NCBI RefSeq assembly: GCF_902459465.1
Contig: NW_022985710.1
Location: 124,001-188,000 of the forward strand
Direction of reading: 5' to 3'
From: Asterias rubens
Lineage: Eukaryota > Echinodermata > Asteroidea > Forcipulatida > Asteriidae
Length of the DNA stretch: 64,000 nucleotides
The notes under the pieces are model-generated. The model searched no databases. It was given only the letters and a program-made list of their open reading frames with translations, and was not told the DNA's origin. The position numbers were made by a program, and so were the translations under genes. Each line of letters starts with the position of its first letter. Within the stretch, counting starts at the first letter, position 1. Positions 1 to 59,444 of this stretch are shown here, piece by piece.

Positions 1-130
1 TATTCTTTGTCAGAGTTTTGGGAACATACCATTGTACCAGCTGCAGCTCGAGTACAACTAAATTGAAGGCATATTAAAAAAAAGAAGTAAATAAATAAAG
101 ACGAGAGAGTAGTTTTTGGGATGAATTTAC

Positions 131-250
131 CGTAGGTACACCCGGCTTCATCTTCACCATGTGGACAATCAGTCCAGCCGTCGCATTGCCAGTAAGATGG
201 GATACAGTGTCCAGAATCGCATGTGTATTCACTCCAAGCCTCACAGGTAC
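131..250 (-). CDS. Minus gene second LDL-receptor class A exon
   Basis: A 120-bp phase 1-1 exon encodes [30 protein letters not shown], a complete six-Cys LDL-A module. Its donor GTAAAT matches the donors of the plus-strand LDL-A exons. The next exon is outside the window. Confidence 0.85.
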
Positions 251-3200
251 CTATTATAGGAATTAATCAAACATACACTGTTATAAGTCAAAGCAGTACT
301 GATTTGGGGAAATACTACACTGCAAAAACTGGGGTGTTATATTGATTCTTCCTGGCATCTACATGTGACAACACCAACATGGTGTTATTTTTCCCCCGCT
401 AGGTAAAATTAACACCATGTTGGTGTTGTCACCTTTATAGATACCACGAGAATCAATTTAACATCCCAGTTTTTACGGTGTACAAGGGAGGTCACGTTAG
501 CCATGCAAGTTACGCGAGCAAAATGCCTAAGCGTGAACGTCAGAAAATTGTGTTGTATATTAGTATCTCAATTTTTGATCATAACGTGAACTTAACATTG
601 TTCACGTCAGATACGTACGTGCAGACGTCATAAAGTGAGCAAGCAATAAGCCTAAAGTAATGACGTCACCTAAAACGCTTGTTTTTCTGACGTCTAAGTT
701 TGACATTATTTGCTCGCGTAGTATGACATGCATTTAAACCTCCCTACCTACATGAATTCCCCAAAACGCAAGATGTACAATAATTATCCATTAGTGGGCG
801 AAAAAGCTACGTGAAACCTTCGTCGAGATGGTCACCAATAAGCACTTCCAGTACTTGGTGTTCATTACAAATCTTTGTTAATCACTTTTGTTCGAAATTA
901 AGTGAGCTAACCATTATTCACAACAACGGTTTCAAACGATTTCATACAATCAAATCGGCTGATACATGGCAACGTGTCTTTTTTTAGTTTTCAGTCATTT
1001 CTCTCGTTTATAGGCAAAGTTATTGTTCTTGTTTAAGCACATTGCCATTTTGACGCACGCCGTTAATGGTAGAAGCGTTTCTAGTCTTTCCAAAACCGTG
1101 AGGCTGGGTCAAGATTTTGTTTTATTGATTTAAGAAAAATCCAGAAGTTTACAAACATCAATGTTAGATTTAAATGGTACACAAATACGTTTAAACGAGA
1201 TTAAAGGCAGTGGACACTATTGGTAATTACTCAAAATAATTGAGTATACACCAACTGTGAAGGCTAGCCTTTGGAAATTACCAATAGTGTACACTACTTT
1301 TAAATAACTTTCCCGTCAAAAACGACTTCGCTTATTAGGTACCTGTTGATTCGTTGATGGAACATCCAAATTCGTCGTCCCCATCTAGACAGTCATCCAT
1401 CCCGTCGCATTGCCAGTTACCCGAGATACATTGTCCAGAAATGCACAGGAATTCATTCACACCAGTACAGTTCACTAGATTTGGAGCAAAGTGGTAATGG
1501 CAAATAGGTAAAGGCGAAGATATCTATAAAATCAATGTAATTTTTCGTGTTTATGTAATGTACGTATGTCAATCAGGCATCTCACCACAAGCTTAGGCTG
1601 CTAGATGATGCCTCAATACTTGATTAGTGAAGTGGCCGTTCTGCCTGGAAGAGCTTTAATTATTGGATCCCTTTTATTATGAATAAAAATTATTATTATG
1701 GCTATGTGATATTTTCATGAAGTTTGGAAAAAATGTGAGTTTGAATTGATTTGAAATTACACAATTCAAAATCACAAAAAATGTCCTCTGAAATAATATA
1801 AGCATCATGTCGACATTTTTGCCACACCCATTATCACTTGGTCTCAGTGCCAATTCGAGATCTTTGCACCGTTTCAGACCCGGGGTTGGACCGAACCCTG
1901 TTTTTTTTATATGAGCTAAAATAATGGTACTAAAAATCAGCCCAGTCTTTTCGGTCGGCCCCAGCGGCCAGTCTATCCAGGATAGCTGGGATGGGCTACT
2001 CGCTTGAACAGATTCTTGTTCGGGAAGTACGGTATGCGTACAGTGCATAGAAATATGGTGCAGTGTTGAGTGTGATGCATGATGGGACTGCCCATTATTA
2101 AACCAATGACCGTTTGCCCATCCTTTGGTTAAAGAAAGGCGCTGGGGACGAGCGAACCCAGTCTTGAGAGTTTTGTACAACGGGGACTTTTTGGACGCTT
2201 GGTGGCAGCAGACTTACCAGGCAATCTCCATTAATCTCGGTATTGTACGCATGCTCAGAACTATGGTAAGGCTGCTGCCACCCTCCGTTCCAAAGTCCCC
2301 CATAATTGTACACCTTCACACAATATCTCAAGCTTGACTTTTGTGTTCTCTCAAGATACGTACCAGTTTGAATAATATTATTGTTCCAAAGAAATTCCTT
2401 GTTCAGTAGGTGAAATTCAGCCGAAACACTTACTATTACTATTCCTATTTTTTCAATAATGTTGCTATTTATCTCCTTTTCTATTATTGTAATATTTTTT
2501 ACTGACCATTCTTTGATTTAACGTTTACTTTGTGAACCTTCATCTTGTAGATACATGTGTAGATAAACGATTTTAAAGTTTATGTGATGTATTTTGTTTC
2601 GGGACATTGTTTTACTCATTCCTAAAAAAACTACAGCACCTCAGCAAGTAGTATTTTAAAGGAAGCCTTCTTATATCATCTTAAAACGGTGTAAGTTTAA
2701 TGTAAAAAGTAATCCTTTAACATGGTGGTGACTGAAATGCACTGGACACAATTGGTAATACTCAACAATATTGTTTAGGATAAAAACTTACTCGGTAACG
2801 AGCAATGGAGAGCTGTTGAGCAGTATAAAATAGTGTGAGAAGTGACATTTTTAAGAAAGAGGTACTTCTCACCATCAAATAATATAATACTTCAGGCCTG
2901 AAGCCTTTCATTTTGTTTGTGAAAGCACACACTTGTGCAACATGGGTGTTTTATCTTCTTTCATTGTTCTCTTCGCAACTTCGCCAGACGAATTGAGTAA
3001 ATCTTTCACAGATTTGTTAATTGATGATATGTTGAGATGCACCAAGTGAGAATACTGATCTCTGACAATTACCAAAGGTGCTCAGTGCATTTAACACCAT
3101 GATTAGTTCAAGTCTAAAACAAAATGATTATTAAAAAAAAAAAAAATACATACTGCTGCGTTCTTCGTGACGACGTTGCATTCTTTTCTCCTTTTGTGCT

Positions 3201-4187
3201 GGCTTGCTCAAGCACATCCCTTTGAAGAAAAATATATAATGTTGATAAATCAAACAAATACAATAAGGTTGTTATTTTCTTTCACTTCATCTTGAAGGCA
3301 AGATACACCTCGGTAATTATCCCTCAAGTTAATCTCCATAAAACGAACTATATGTAAATACCACTGAAGAGCTATTGATATTACTGTTAAAAAACACCAA
3401 TAGGCCTACCCTTAAAGTTTGAGCGAATTAGGTGATAGTAACACACGAACTTTTGAATCAGAGAACGGATTTAGGCATGATGCCTTTTGCATGAGCAAAA
3501 TATCAACATTTGCTATTGCATGCATGGGCTATATGTTCGGAAACCCCCTTGTCACACGAAGTTGTGTGCATTTAGATGGTTGATTTCGAGACCTCAAGTT
3601 CTAAATCTGAGGTCTCAAAATCAAATTCGTGGAAAATTACTTCTTTCTCAAAAACTATGGCACTTCAGAGGGAGCCGTTTCCCACAATGTTGTGTACCAT
3701 CAACCTCTCCCCATTACTCGTCACCAAGAAAGGTTTTATGCTAATAATTAATTTGAGTAACTACCAAATAGTGTCCACTGCCTTTAACATAATTTAAAAT
3801 AAGTGGACTCATCATGTGTTTCAACTCTCTAAGCACAGTTTTTACAGTGTAAATATCCCCGATGACAAAACGGATAACACCATCCCCACCATGGCCTAGA
3901 GATCATTATCATTCTGCCTTCATCTTGGTCATGTACATTGTTCCTCGTATCGAATAACAATAACGAATTCTAAAAATCATTTAACAAATAGGAACCAGAC
4001 TATTTTGTTCTATCATCCTCGGTTTGGTAACATTGGTATCAATATGAGAAGTTCAGGATGGCTGCATCATGATAAAATAAATGTCTATATCACAGCCCCG
4101 CTTGTTAGTATAACGAAAACGACAAGAGAACTTACCGATCACCAGGGATCCTACCAAGAGAGCGAGGGCGAGGCGTGTTGCTTCCAT
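131..4187 (-). CDS. 5' part of a divergent polycystin/REJ-like paralogue (signal peptide, linker, two LDL-A exons), cut by the window edge
   Basis: Four coding exons are visible: 4187..4136 (start codon and signal peptide), 3219..3154 (basic linker), 1474..1343 (LDL-A) and 250..131 (LDL-A). Each junction has GT and AG, and every exon ends in phase 1, so all four join in one frame. The first exon is identical base for base to that of the plus-strand gene at 7922-7973. The second differs mainly at its 3' end ([15 protein letters not shown] against [15 protein letters not shown]). The gene continues beyond position 1 on the left. By homology to its neighbour it probably encodes another membrane REJ/polycystin-1-like receptor, but only the N-terminal exons are in view, so the rest is inference. 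It could equally be a shorter secreted LDL-A protein. Confidence 0.75.
316..482. mobile_element. Foldback MITE in minus-gene intron
   Basis: Long inverted arms start TACACTGCAAAAACTGGG and end CCCAGTTTTTACGGTGTA, with further pairing through AACACCAACATGGTGTT. It is non-coding and about 167 bp. Confidence 0.75.
486..750. mobile_element. Second foldback MITE, next to the first
   Basis: Ends AGGGAGGT and ACCTCCCT are inverted, with inner arms TTACGCGAGCAAA and TTTGCTCGCGTA-like, and CGTGAACGTCAG pairing. It lies directly beside the previous element. Confidence 0.65.
1202..1306. mobile_element. Short deletion derivative of MITE family A
   Basis: Both termini of the common element are kept (AAAGGCAGTGGACACTATTG and ACCAATAGTGTACACTACTT), but nearly all of the internal 250 bp is missing. 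Confidence 0.75.
1343..1474 (-). CDS. Minus gene LDL-receptor class A exon
   Basis: A 132-bp phase 1-1 exon encodes an LDL-A module with six Cys. The core is [19 protein letters not shown] followed by DGDDEFGC, the usual calcium-cage Asp/Glu cluster. A short Ser/Asn-rich tail precedes the GTACCT donor. Confidence 0.85.
2182..2300. mobile_element. Foldback element of the GGGACTTT...GGTGGCAGCAGAC family
   Basis: Inverted ends GGGGACTTT and AAAGTCCCC, with inner GGTGGCAGCAGACTTACC against GGTAAGGCTGCTGCCACC. Relatives are at 36300-36460 and, interrupted, at 25660-26040. Confidence 0.75.
2738..3094. mobile_element. MITE family A copy
   Basis: Terminal TGCACTGGACACAATTGG and the TTGACAATTACC...CAGTGCATTTAA end match the other copies. 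It includes the 'gagcaatggagagctgttg' and 'ttgagatgcaccaagtgaga' internal blocks. Confidence 0.75.
3154..3219 (-). CDS. Minus gene exon 2: basic linker
   Basis: A 66-bp phase 1-1 exon follows an AAAG acceptor and ends before a GTATGT donor. It encodes [20 protein letters not shown] plus two Ser. It aligns with plus-strand exon 8941-9009, which is one codon longer. Confidence 0.75.
3540..3786. mobile_element. MITE family A, partial copy
   Basis: Contains the internal 'gtcacacgaagttgtgtgc' block, the dyad around GATTTCGAGACCTCAAG, and the TAGTGTCCACTGCCTTTAA terminus. The other end is lost. Confidence 0.7.
4136..4187 (-). CDS. Minus gene coding exon 1: signal peptide
   Basis: The exon reads [17 protein letters not shown] and splits the next Gly codon at a GTAAGT donor (4135-4130). 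A short Arg-containing n-region followed by an Ala/Leu/Val core is typical of a cleaved signal peptide. The start is supported by a TATA box about 57 bp upstream and by exact identity with the paralogous exon at 7922. Confidence 0.8.
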
Positions 4188-4243
4188 TGTCAGATAGTTT
4201 GGGAGCTTGTCTATGGCTTGCCTTCCAAAGCAATTGAGGCTCA

Positions 4244-4251
4244 TATTTATA
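4244..4251 (-). promoter_or_regulatory. TATA box of the minus-strand gene
   Basis: The minus strand reads TTATAAATATGAG about 57 bp upstream of the start codon. Roughly 85 bp covering the TATA box and 5' leader is nearly identical to the plus-strand copy at 7836-7921, which supports it as a conserved core promoter. Confidence 0.65.
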
Positions 4252-5036
4252 AGAATTCTCGGCGTGGGTGTCTGGAAATTGTCAAAGAGAACAGGTGCAC
4301 ATTTTTGGTTTATTCAAACAATATTTTAGTATTTGAACGAATTGTCAAAAACAAACTTTCAAAATTTTATATGTTTGCTTTCCTTTTCCACGATATTAAG
4401 ATACTGACATTGTATAATCCTCCATTTGCACATCTGGTCTTTCGCTTATTTACTCTGATAAGAAAAGAAAAAAGACAAAAATTGATTCAAAAGTTGCTTT
4501 ATTGATACAAACGAGGCGCAGCGAGACTTGTTTCTTTTTAGGTTTTTATTATCAGGAGAAAAAAGAAGAAAAAAAAAGTGTGACCTAAAATAAAAACTGA
4601 CGTAGAGAAAAACCAACATTAAAAACCCCACATTAAGATTATTTCCATTGAACCACGTAATATATGATATCACGTGCTTAAAATCGGCCCAACTTGTACA
4701 TAGTGACAATTGAGATTGTATCGTTCAACCTTTATCAACTTTTTGCTTGGAATAAAGGGTGTCATGAGGCCAATGTAAGTTTTTAAAATATTGGCGAACC
4801 CTTATTTTGTATGCCACCGGCTGAAAGTAAAGATGATTATTATAAACATATTGACTGACATGCAATGAGGTAATTAGTGTACTTCTATTCCCCAGATGGA
4901 CATTGGGTGACCGGCCGAGGGAAATGGCTCCTCTCCTGGTCACTCACAGACCCGAGGGGGAATAAACGTAAACTAGTTACCGAATTATGCCAATCAATTT
5001 GTGTTTTATAACACACCTCTGTCTTTCAGCCATTTT

Positions 5037-5380
5037 ACAGTTTCGGAACAGATTTTTTTTTTAAGTTCACAGATTTACAAATAACTTACAGGGTTTACAG
5101 AAGGTAATGGTGAAAGATTTCTCTTGAAATATTATTCCATGAAATGCTTTACTCTTTGAGAAAACCAATTCTCGATATCGAGAACGGATTTATTTTAAAC
5201 GCATGCCATGACACGACGAAACGTGTGGAAACAAGGGTGGGTTTTCCCGTTATTTTCTCCCGACTCCGATGACCGATTGAGCCTAAATTTTCACAGGGTT
5301 GTTATTTTATATATAAGTTGTCATACACGAAGTGTAGGCCTTTGGACGATGCTGTTAACCGAAAGTGTCCAATGACTTTA
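5037..5380. mobile_element. MITE family C copy
   Basis: Matches 18280-18646 in inverse orientation, sharing 'ccgaaagtgtccaatg', 'tattccatgaaatgcttta' and a TTCTCGATATCGAGAA-like core. Confidence 0.7.
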
Positions 5381-5984
5381 ATAAGAACAGAAATCTAGAA
5401 AAGAAAGTTTTGTAGTTGCTGTTCACGTCTAGAGAGGGCGCTATAACCAGGCACTAGTTTCAAAGACTAGTGCCCGCCGGGCACTTTTCCCGCAAAACAT
5501 GCATGCGCGATCACTAGTAGTAGGCGAGAGGCTATAATTATTAGTTCACCCCCATGTGACCGTGTTACAGTCAACCAGAACACAGAACAAGCAAGAGGTA
5601 TGTTATAAAAACAATAATGAGATACTCGACAGGGTCAAATTAAAACCAAGATCATAAGGAGTTCACACATAAAGTCAGTCATGAATGAAGCGATATTTAT
5701 ACGCAAATTGGAATAAACGCATACTCATCCGTTTGTGTTTGTTCTGTATAAGAGAAGTGAGACTTTTCTGTTTGTTTGCATATAATGGCCAAAGCCCGAT
5801 GTGCGAACTTGAGGCAATGATCTTGCCTCCGATCGAGAAAAGAAATTAATTAATCCCAAGTTTCATGGAAGAAGTGATGTTATTGCTGTGACCTCTGTCC
5901 TTACTCTATGCTGTGACTAGTTGTGACTGTGCACGGTTTCATTTTTACACTTATCCAACTTGTTGCACTTTTACTTTCACAGTT

Positions 5985-6310
5985 CCTTAAATTCACTGGA
6001 CACTATTGGTAATTTCTCAAAATAGTTGTTGGCACAAAAACCTATTTGGTAATGAGCAATGGAGAGCTGTACAGTTGGTGGTATAAAGCATTGTGAACAC
6101 GGCTCCCTCTGAAGTAATGTGTAGTTTTTAAGAAGCCTTACGAAGCCTTCTATTGTGCATCTATAAGCACACAAAGTTGTGCAACAAGTTTTGGTTGTTT
6201 GGAACTTCGATGACCAATTGAGCCCAAATAACAGAGTTGTTATTAATGTTGGGATCTACCAAGTGAGAGCACTGGTCTTTGACAGGTACCAAAAGTGTCT
6301 ACGTGCCTTC
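5985..6310. mobile_element. MITE family A copy in the spacer
   Basis: Starts ATTCACTGGACACTATTGG, contains 'gagcaatggagagctgt', and ends near ACCAAAAGTGTCTACGTGCC. Confidence 0.7.
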
Positions 6311-6368
6311 AATGAAGAAGAAAGCACGGAAGCGATGCATACATATCAACATCTCATTTCGTGTAACA

Positions 6369-6400
6369 CGTACACGATAAGTCTTAGCTTATCGTGTACG
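6369..6400. repeat. Perfect 13-bp palindrome with 6-bp loop
   Basis: CGTACACGATAAG pairs exactly with CTTATCGTGTACG around TCTTAG. Further CGTACAC and CTTATCG copies follow to about 6440. Purpose unknown; it sits between divergent promoters. Confidence 0.7.
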
Positions 6401-6978
6401 TACACGATACAACTAAACGTACACACAATAACTTATCGCATGCGTACACACCGAGGAGAGATTTGTTTGTCTTCATGTAGCGGCAGCAAGAAAGCCATAT
6501 AAGGTGCAATTTTTGTTGATAACCAATGTGGTTCTTATTGTCGGCGTCCAAGATTCGGTCCCCCAATGGGAATGTAACACGGGATTTCCCCTAAATGTAC
6601 AACACAAGAAATGTCCAAAGAGGATATGTAAAACCATAGAGCAAAGTTAATACAGTGGGTGGGGCGGGGGCAATCCTGCCACATTCACACGTGCCCTGAT
6701 TGTATGGTTTCTGGTTTGCAGGCTTTGTCACATGGCATATTATTGATCTATTTATTCATTGGTCTTTACCTATTTTAATTGTGAGTTTGTTTCATTTTGT
6801 CGCTTTGTTGATTTTTTTTTGTTCAGTATCACTTTTATTTCAGGACACATGGTCACGAGAAGGACATTCTAGGTGATGTGGAGGGAGGGGTTGCACCGAG
6901 ATCTTTGCTTCCATTTTACGGAGTGTAATAAATGCTTCGTGATAAGGGTAACATTGTATCTTAAAAAAAAACTTATCT

Positions 6979-7133
6979 TAGGGCACTGGACTTTTGTTTT
7001 TCATTATTCTCTTGTAAATTTGATGACCAATTGAGCCAACATTTTCACATATTTGTTATTTTATGCATTGTTTGGATACAAAAAGTGTGAATACTGGTCT
7101 TTGACAATTACCAAACGTGGCCAGTACCTTTAA
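6979..7133. mobile_element. MITE family A, internally deleted copy
   Basis: Has GGGCACTGGAC at one end and ACCAAACGTGGCCAGTACCTTTAA at the other, with the 'gatgaccaattgagcc' block kept. Confidence 0.65.
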
Positions 7134-7856
7134 GGACTTCACAGCAAACACAACCCCTTTTTAGTAAAAACTGTTTCAGAAAACATCTGACGTTTAGTTT
7201 AAATTTTAGTTTGTTTCATTTCGTCGCTTTGTTTGAATTATAATTTTGGCAGTATCAATTTCATTTTAGGAAGAGGTCACATCGGGGACAGTGAGTCCGG
7301 GAGAGTATAAAAAGACTTACTTCCGGGGGTGGGGCCAAAATCTTTGCCGGGGGTACCTTGTGAGGTGTAGAAAATCAAGTTCTGTTGAAGCTGAGAGGTC
7401 GAGTTAAATTTAAACATTCCGCAAAAACGCCAAACCTTATATCAGAGGTTTTATAATGTTGGTTCTCTCCAACCCCAGTTTGTTATTAAGTTCGGACTTT
7501 TTTTTTTGCTGGTTACTTTTTCGCCTCGTTAACTGAAAAAGAAACAAGTGTCACTTTGCCTCTTTTGTATCAATACAACAAAGTTTAAATATTAATAACA
7601 ATTTGTTTGTTTTTCTTGTCTGAGTAAAGATGCAAGCGGTCAGATGTTCAAAATGGAGGATACAAACTTCATCATCCAAACCTCGTGTCTATAGTTAAAA
7701 ACAGAAAGCAAAACTTAGAACATTTTGAAAGTTTGTTTTTTAACTCCGAAAGTGCAACCTCACCATTCGCTGAAAAACATAAACAATAGTTTGAATAATG
7801 CAAAAAAAGTGCACCTGTTCTCTATGAAAGTTTTCAGACACCCACGCCGAGAATTC

Positions 7857-7866
7857 TTATAAATAT
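7857..7866 (+). promoter_or_regulatory. TATA box of the plus-strand gene
   Basis: TTATAAATAT lies about 56-65 bp upstream of the start codon at 7922, so transcription probably starts near 7885-7895. The same element is conserved at the inverted paralogue. Confidence 0.65.
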
Positions 7867-7921
7867 GAGCATCCTTTTGCTGTGGAAGGCAAGCCATAGA
7901 CAAGCTCCAAACTATCTGACA

Positions 7922-57055
<49,134 letters not shown>

Positions 57056-57061
57056 GAGGTT

Positions 57062-57088
57062 AATAAATAAATAAAGCTTATGAATAAA
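57062..57088 (+). terminator. Polyadenylation signals
   Basis: Three overlapping AATAAA hexamers at 57062-57075 and a fourth at 57083-57088 lie 7-33 bp after the stop codon. The stop and signal are so close that the 3' UTR may be very short. Confidence 0.65.
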
Positions 57089-59400
57089 GCTTAAAGGTTC
57101 CAAGCTTTTGCAAACAGTAAGAAATGTAATGTCTTCAAAAACACACTTCTTTTACAAACAACAAATCAAAGTTTGAAAAATATTTATCTCAAAAGTAGTT
57201 TGTTCGTAAATAAATAATTGTTATTCAAATCATACATGGGTAACTGTAACTTTTTTTCTCCTTATTGTTTTCGACATAAGCTACTACAAGTGTTATCTAC
57301 ACTACCGTAGATTGAGGCGAGTCAGTGGTCACATACTCTCATACCACGCCGGCTTTGGCTCCGTCTGCCTGTTTGAAGACATTTAAGTTAACAAACAAAA
57401 AACAAACGTAAATTTCAAGACGCTCAAGCCTGAGCTGGAGCCAAAACTTCCTTGTTTCGAAAGGGGCCAAAGAACATTGTGTGTGCGTGATTTACTTAAG
57501 GGTACGAAACTGATCATTATGCAACTTGACGAAGAGATCGTATGCAATCCCTACCCATCTCCAACAGAGGGCGACCTCTATTGGTGAGTTATTACCGGCT
57601 TATCTGACATCACGGACTGCGCCCGCTGCAATTAAGGTAGCGTTATTTATGACCACTATGCTGTCACGAATTCCCCATACCATGTACTCATCAATCACTC
57701 GACGAAAATGTCGTACCACACAAAACAACAACGCACCTAAAAGGGCTTGAAACATCGCCCCCGTATAAAATGTACCATTTTTTTGACGACTGTTTTGGTT
57801 GCCAGAGAGCCGAATTTTCTACGTGCCAGGGCGGGAGGGGCACGCATCTTTGGACATTAACAGTGATTGATAACCCCTGGCTAATTCTTTCCGTGTTTGT
57901 TTGTGCTTCGGACAAACGCCTTGCGTGACCGCCCAACTTGATCAAGCTTTTTTTCGTGCCAGTGGTGTGCCTTTGGTTGTTTTAAAGGGACAGTGTACTA
58001 TCGACAAGGCAGCGGTAAAGAAACATGGAAAATCAGAATTCTTTTTAAGCAGTTATTTGAACATTGAACTATCTTGCCGTGTTTTTTGTCGCTGATCCCT
58101 GGCAGTAACGGAACGTAGGTGGGGCAGGCTGTAACATTGCAATTTAGTCAAGGATTGGCGCTCCATTGCACTGTGTCGGTGTCTTTAAAGGCACAGACGC
58201 CTTTAGGAAATTGTCAAAGACCAGTCTTCTCACTTGGTGTATCCCAACATATACATCAAACAACAAATCTTCCTGATAAATAAACTACAATTGAAACCAG
58301 TTGGCATGCATATAATAAAAAACTTGGACAAAATACTCGACAAACAGATACTTATAGTCGAGAATGTAACCCCCTAATTTGATATCTTTTTAATAAATTC
58401 GGTTTTAGACAAACTGGATAATTTGAATGACTCCTCCATTACAGTCACGAAGATATATCCCTTTGTGCATTTCATATTTTAGGGGATTAACCATGGATTG
58501 TCTCTATCGAGTTATGTTTCAAACTTCTTCTTTGTTTATAAATAATTTCCCTCTAATTATAAAGAAAACATGTCTTGAACAACCCTTTCATGTCAGTGAT
58601 GCCAATGTGAGCTTCATTCTGTTTTCTCACAAGAAAAACAATACATAACACTATGAATCCATTTGAGGGGACTGTTAATTTCACGTGATCAACTTCACAT
58701 CAAAATAAAGTTTACAAAGGTAACACAATTGAAAATATTAATGTATAATCACCAAAATACTCTTCTGAAACACAATTTCGGCAAGTTGAGCGCCCAAGGC
58801 CAATTAACACAGTAAATTGTCCAACCAAAGCTCGCTCCGAAATGAAATTAATCCGGGACAAGAAACACCGTCAGGCAAGAGCATTGACCCGTTCAACTTG
58901 ATTCACTATCAATCTCTAAAAACTGATGTCCACATTTTGTTTTAAATGTCTCCTTTCATGAAGTCATTTTTTATCTGTTCCTTTCACGGGATGTCAGGTC
59001 CTATGATTTTTGATATACCGGGGAGTAATATAAATTTATGTTCAAGTAATATTTCATAACACCATCCGCCTTTGGTCTGCCAAGCCGAACGTGGAGCCGG
59101 GTGGTTGGTTGCAAAATGCTCCCCGGGACCAGGGGGCTTCCGCAACGGCGGGTTAGGGGAGAGGTGAGCCGGAACGCTTCTCCCGAAAGATCAACGACAT
59201 CAACTGCCTATAACAAATTGCAGCCATACACACGTGCACTGTTGTCATGTCAAGAAATTTATTGCTTTTGTCCTGGGTGTCTTTGACAAGAAATTAGTGA
59301 GGTCATTATTGAGTGTCTTTTATCTTAGTGGACGTACATAGGATGTCATCCCGATTTGAGAAACATCTCCCTTAAAATGAATGTCTATGAATGTGGTTGT

Positions 59401-59444
<44 letters not shown>

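Larger units (their letters stand above)
1475..3153. other. Minus-gene intron with repeats
   Basis: No further exon is recognised. It holds a foldback element at 2182-2300 and a MITE-A copy at 2738-3094. Confidence 0.5.
4090..4560. repeat. Left arm of the inverted duplication carrying promoter and exon 1
   Basis: This segment is the inverted copy of about 7535-8030. The match covers the start of intron 1, exon 1, the 5' leader, the TATA box and, more weakly, upstream DNA including a shared AAACAAACTTTCAAAAT stretch. Similarity fades outward. The arms flank the spacer between the two divergent genes. Confidence 0.75.
4562..7530. other. Intergenic spacer between divergent genes
   Basis: No convincing coding region is seen. 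The spacer holds two MITE copies (5037-5380 and 5985-6310), a partial one (6979-7133) and a short perfect palindrome (6369-6400). The remainder is unannotated AT-rich DNA that may include regulatory sequence for both promoters. Confidence 0.6.
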
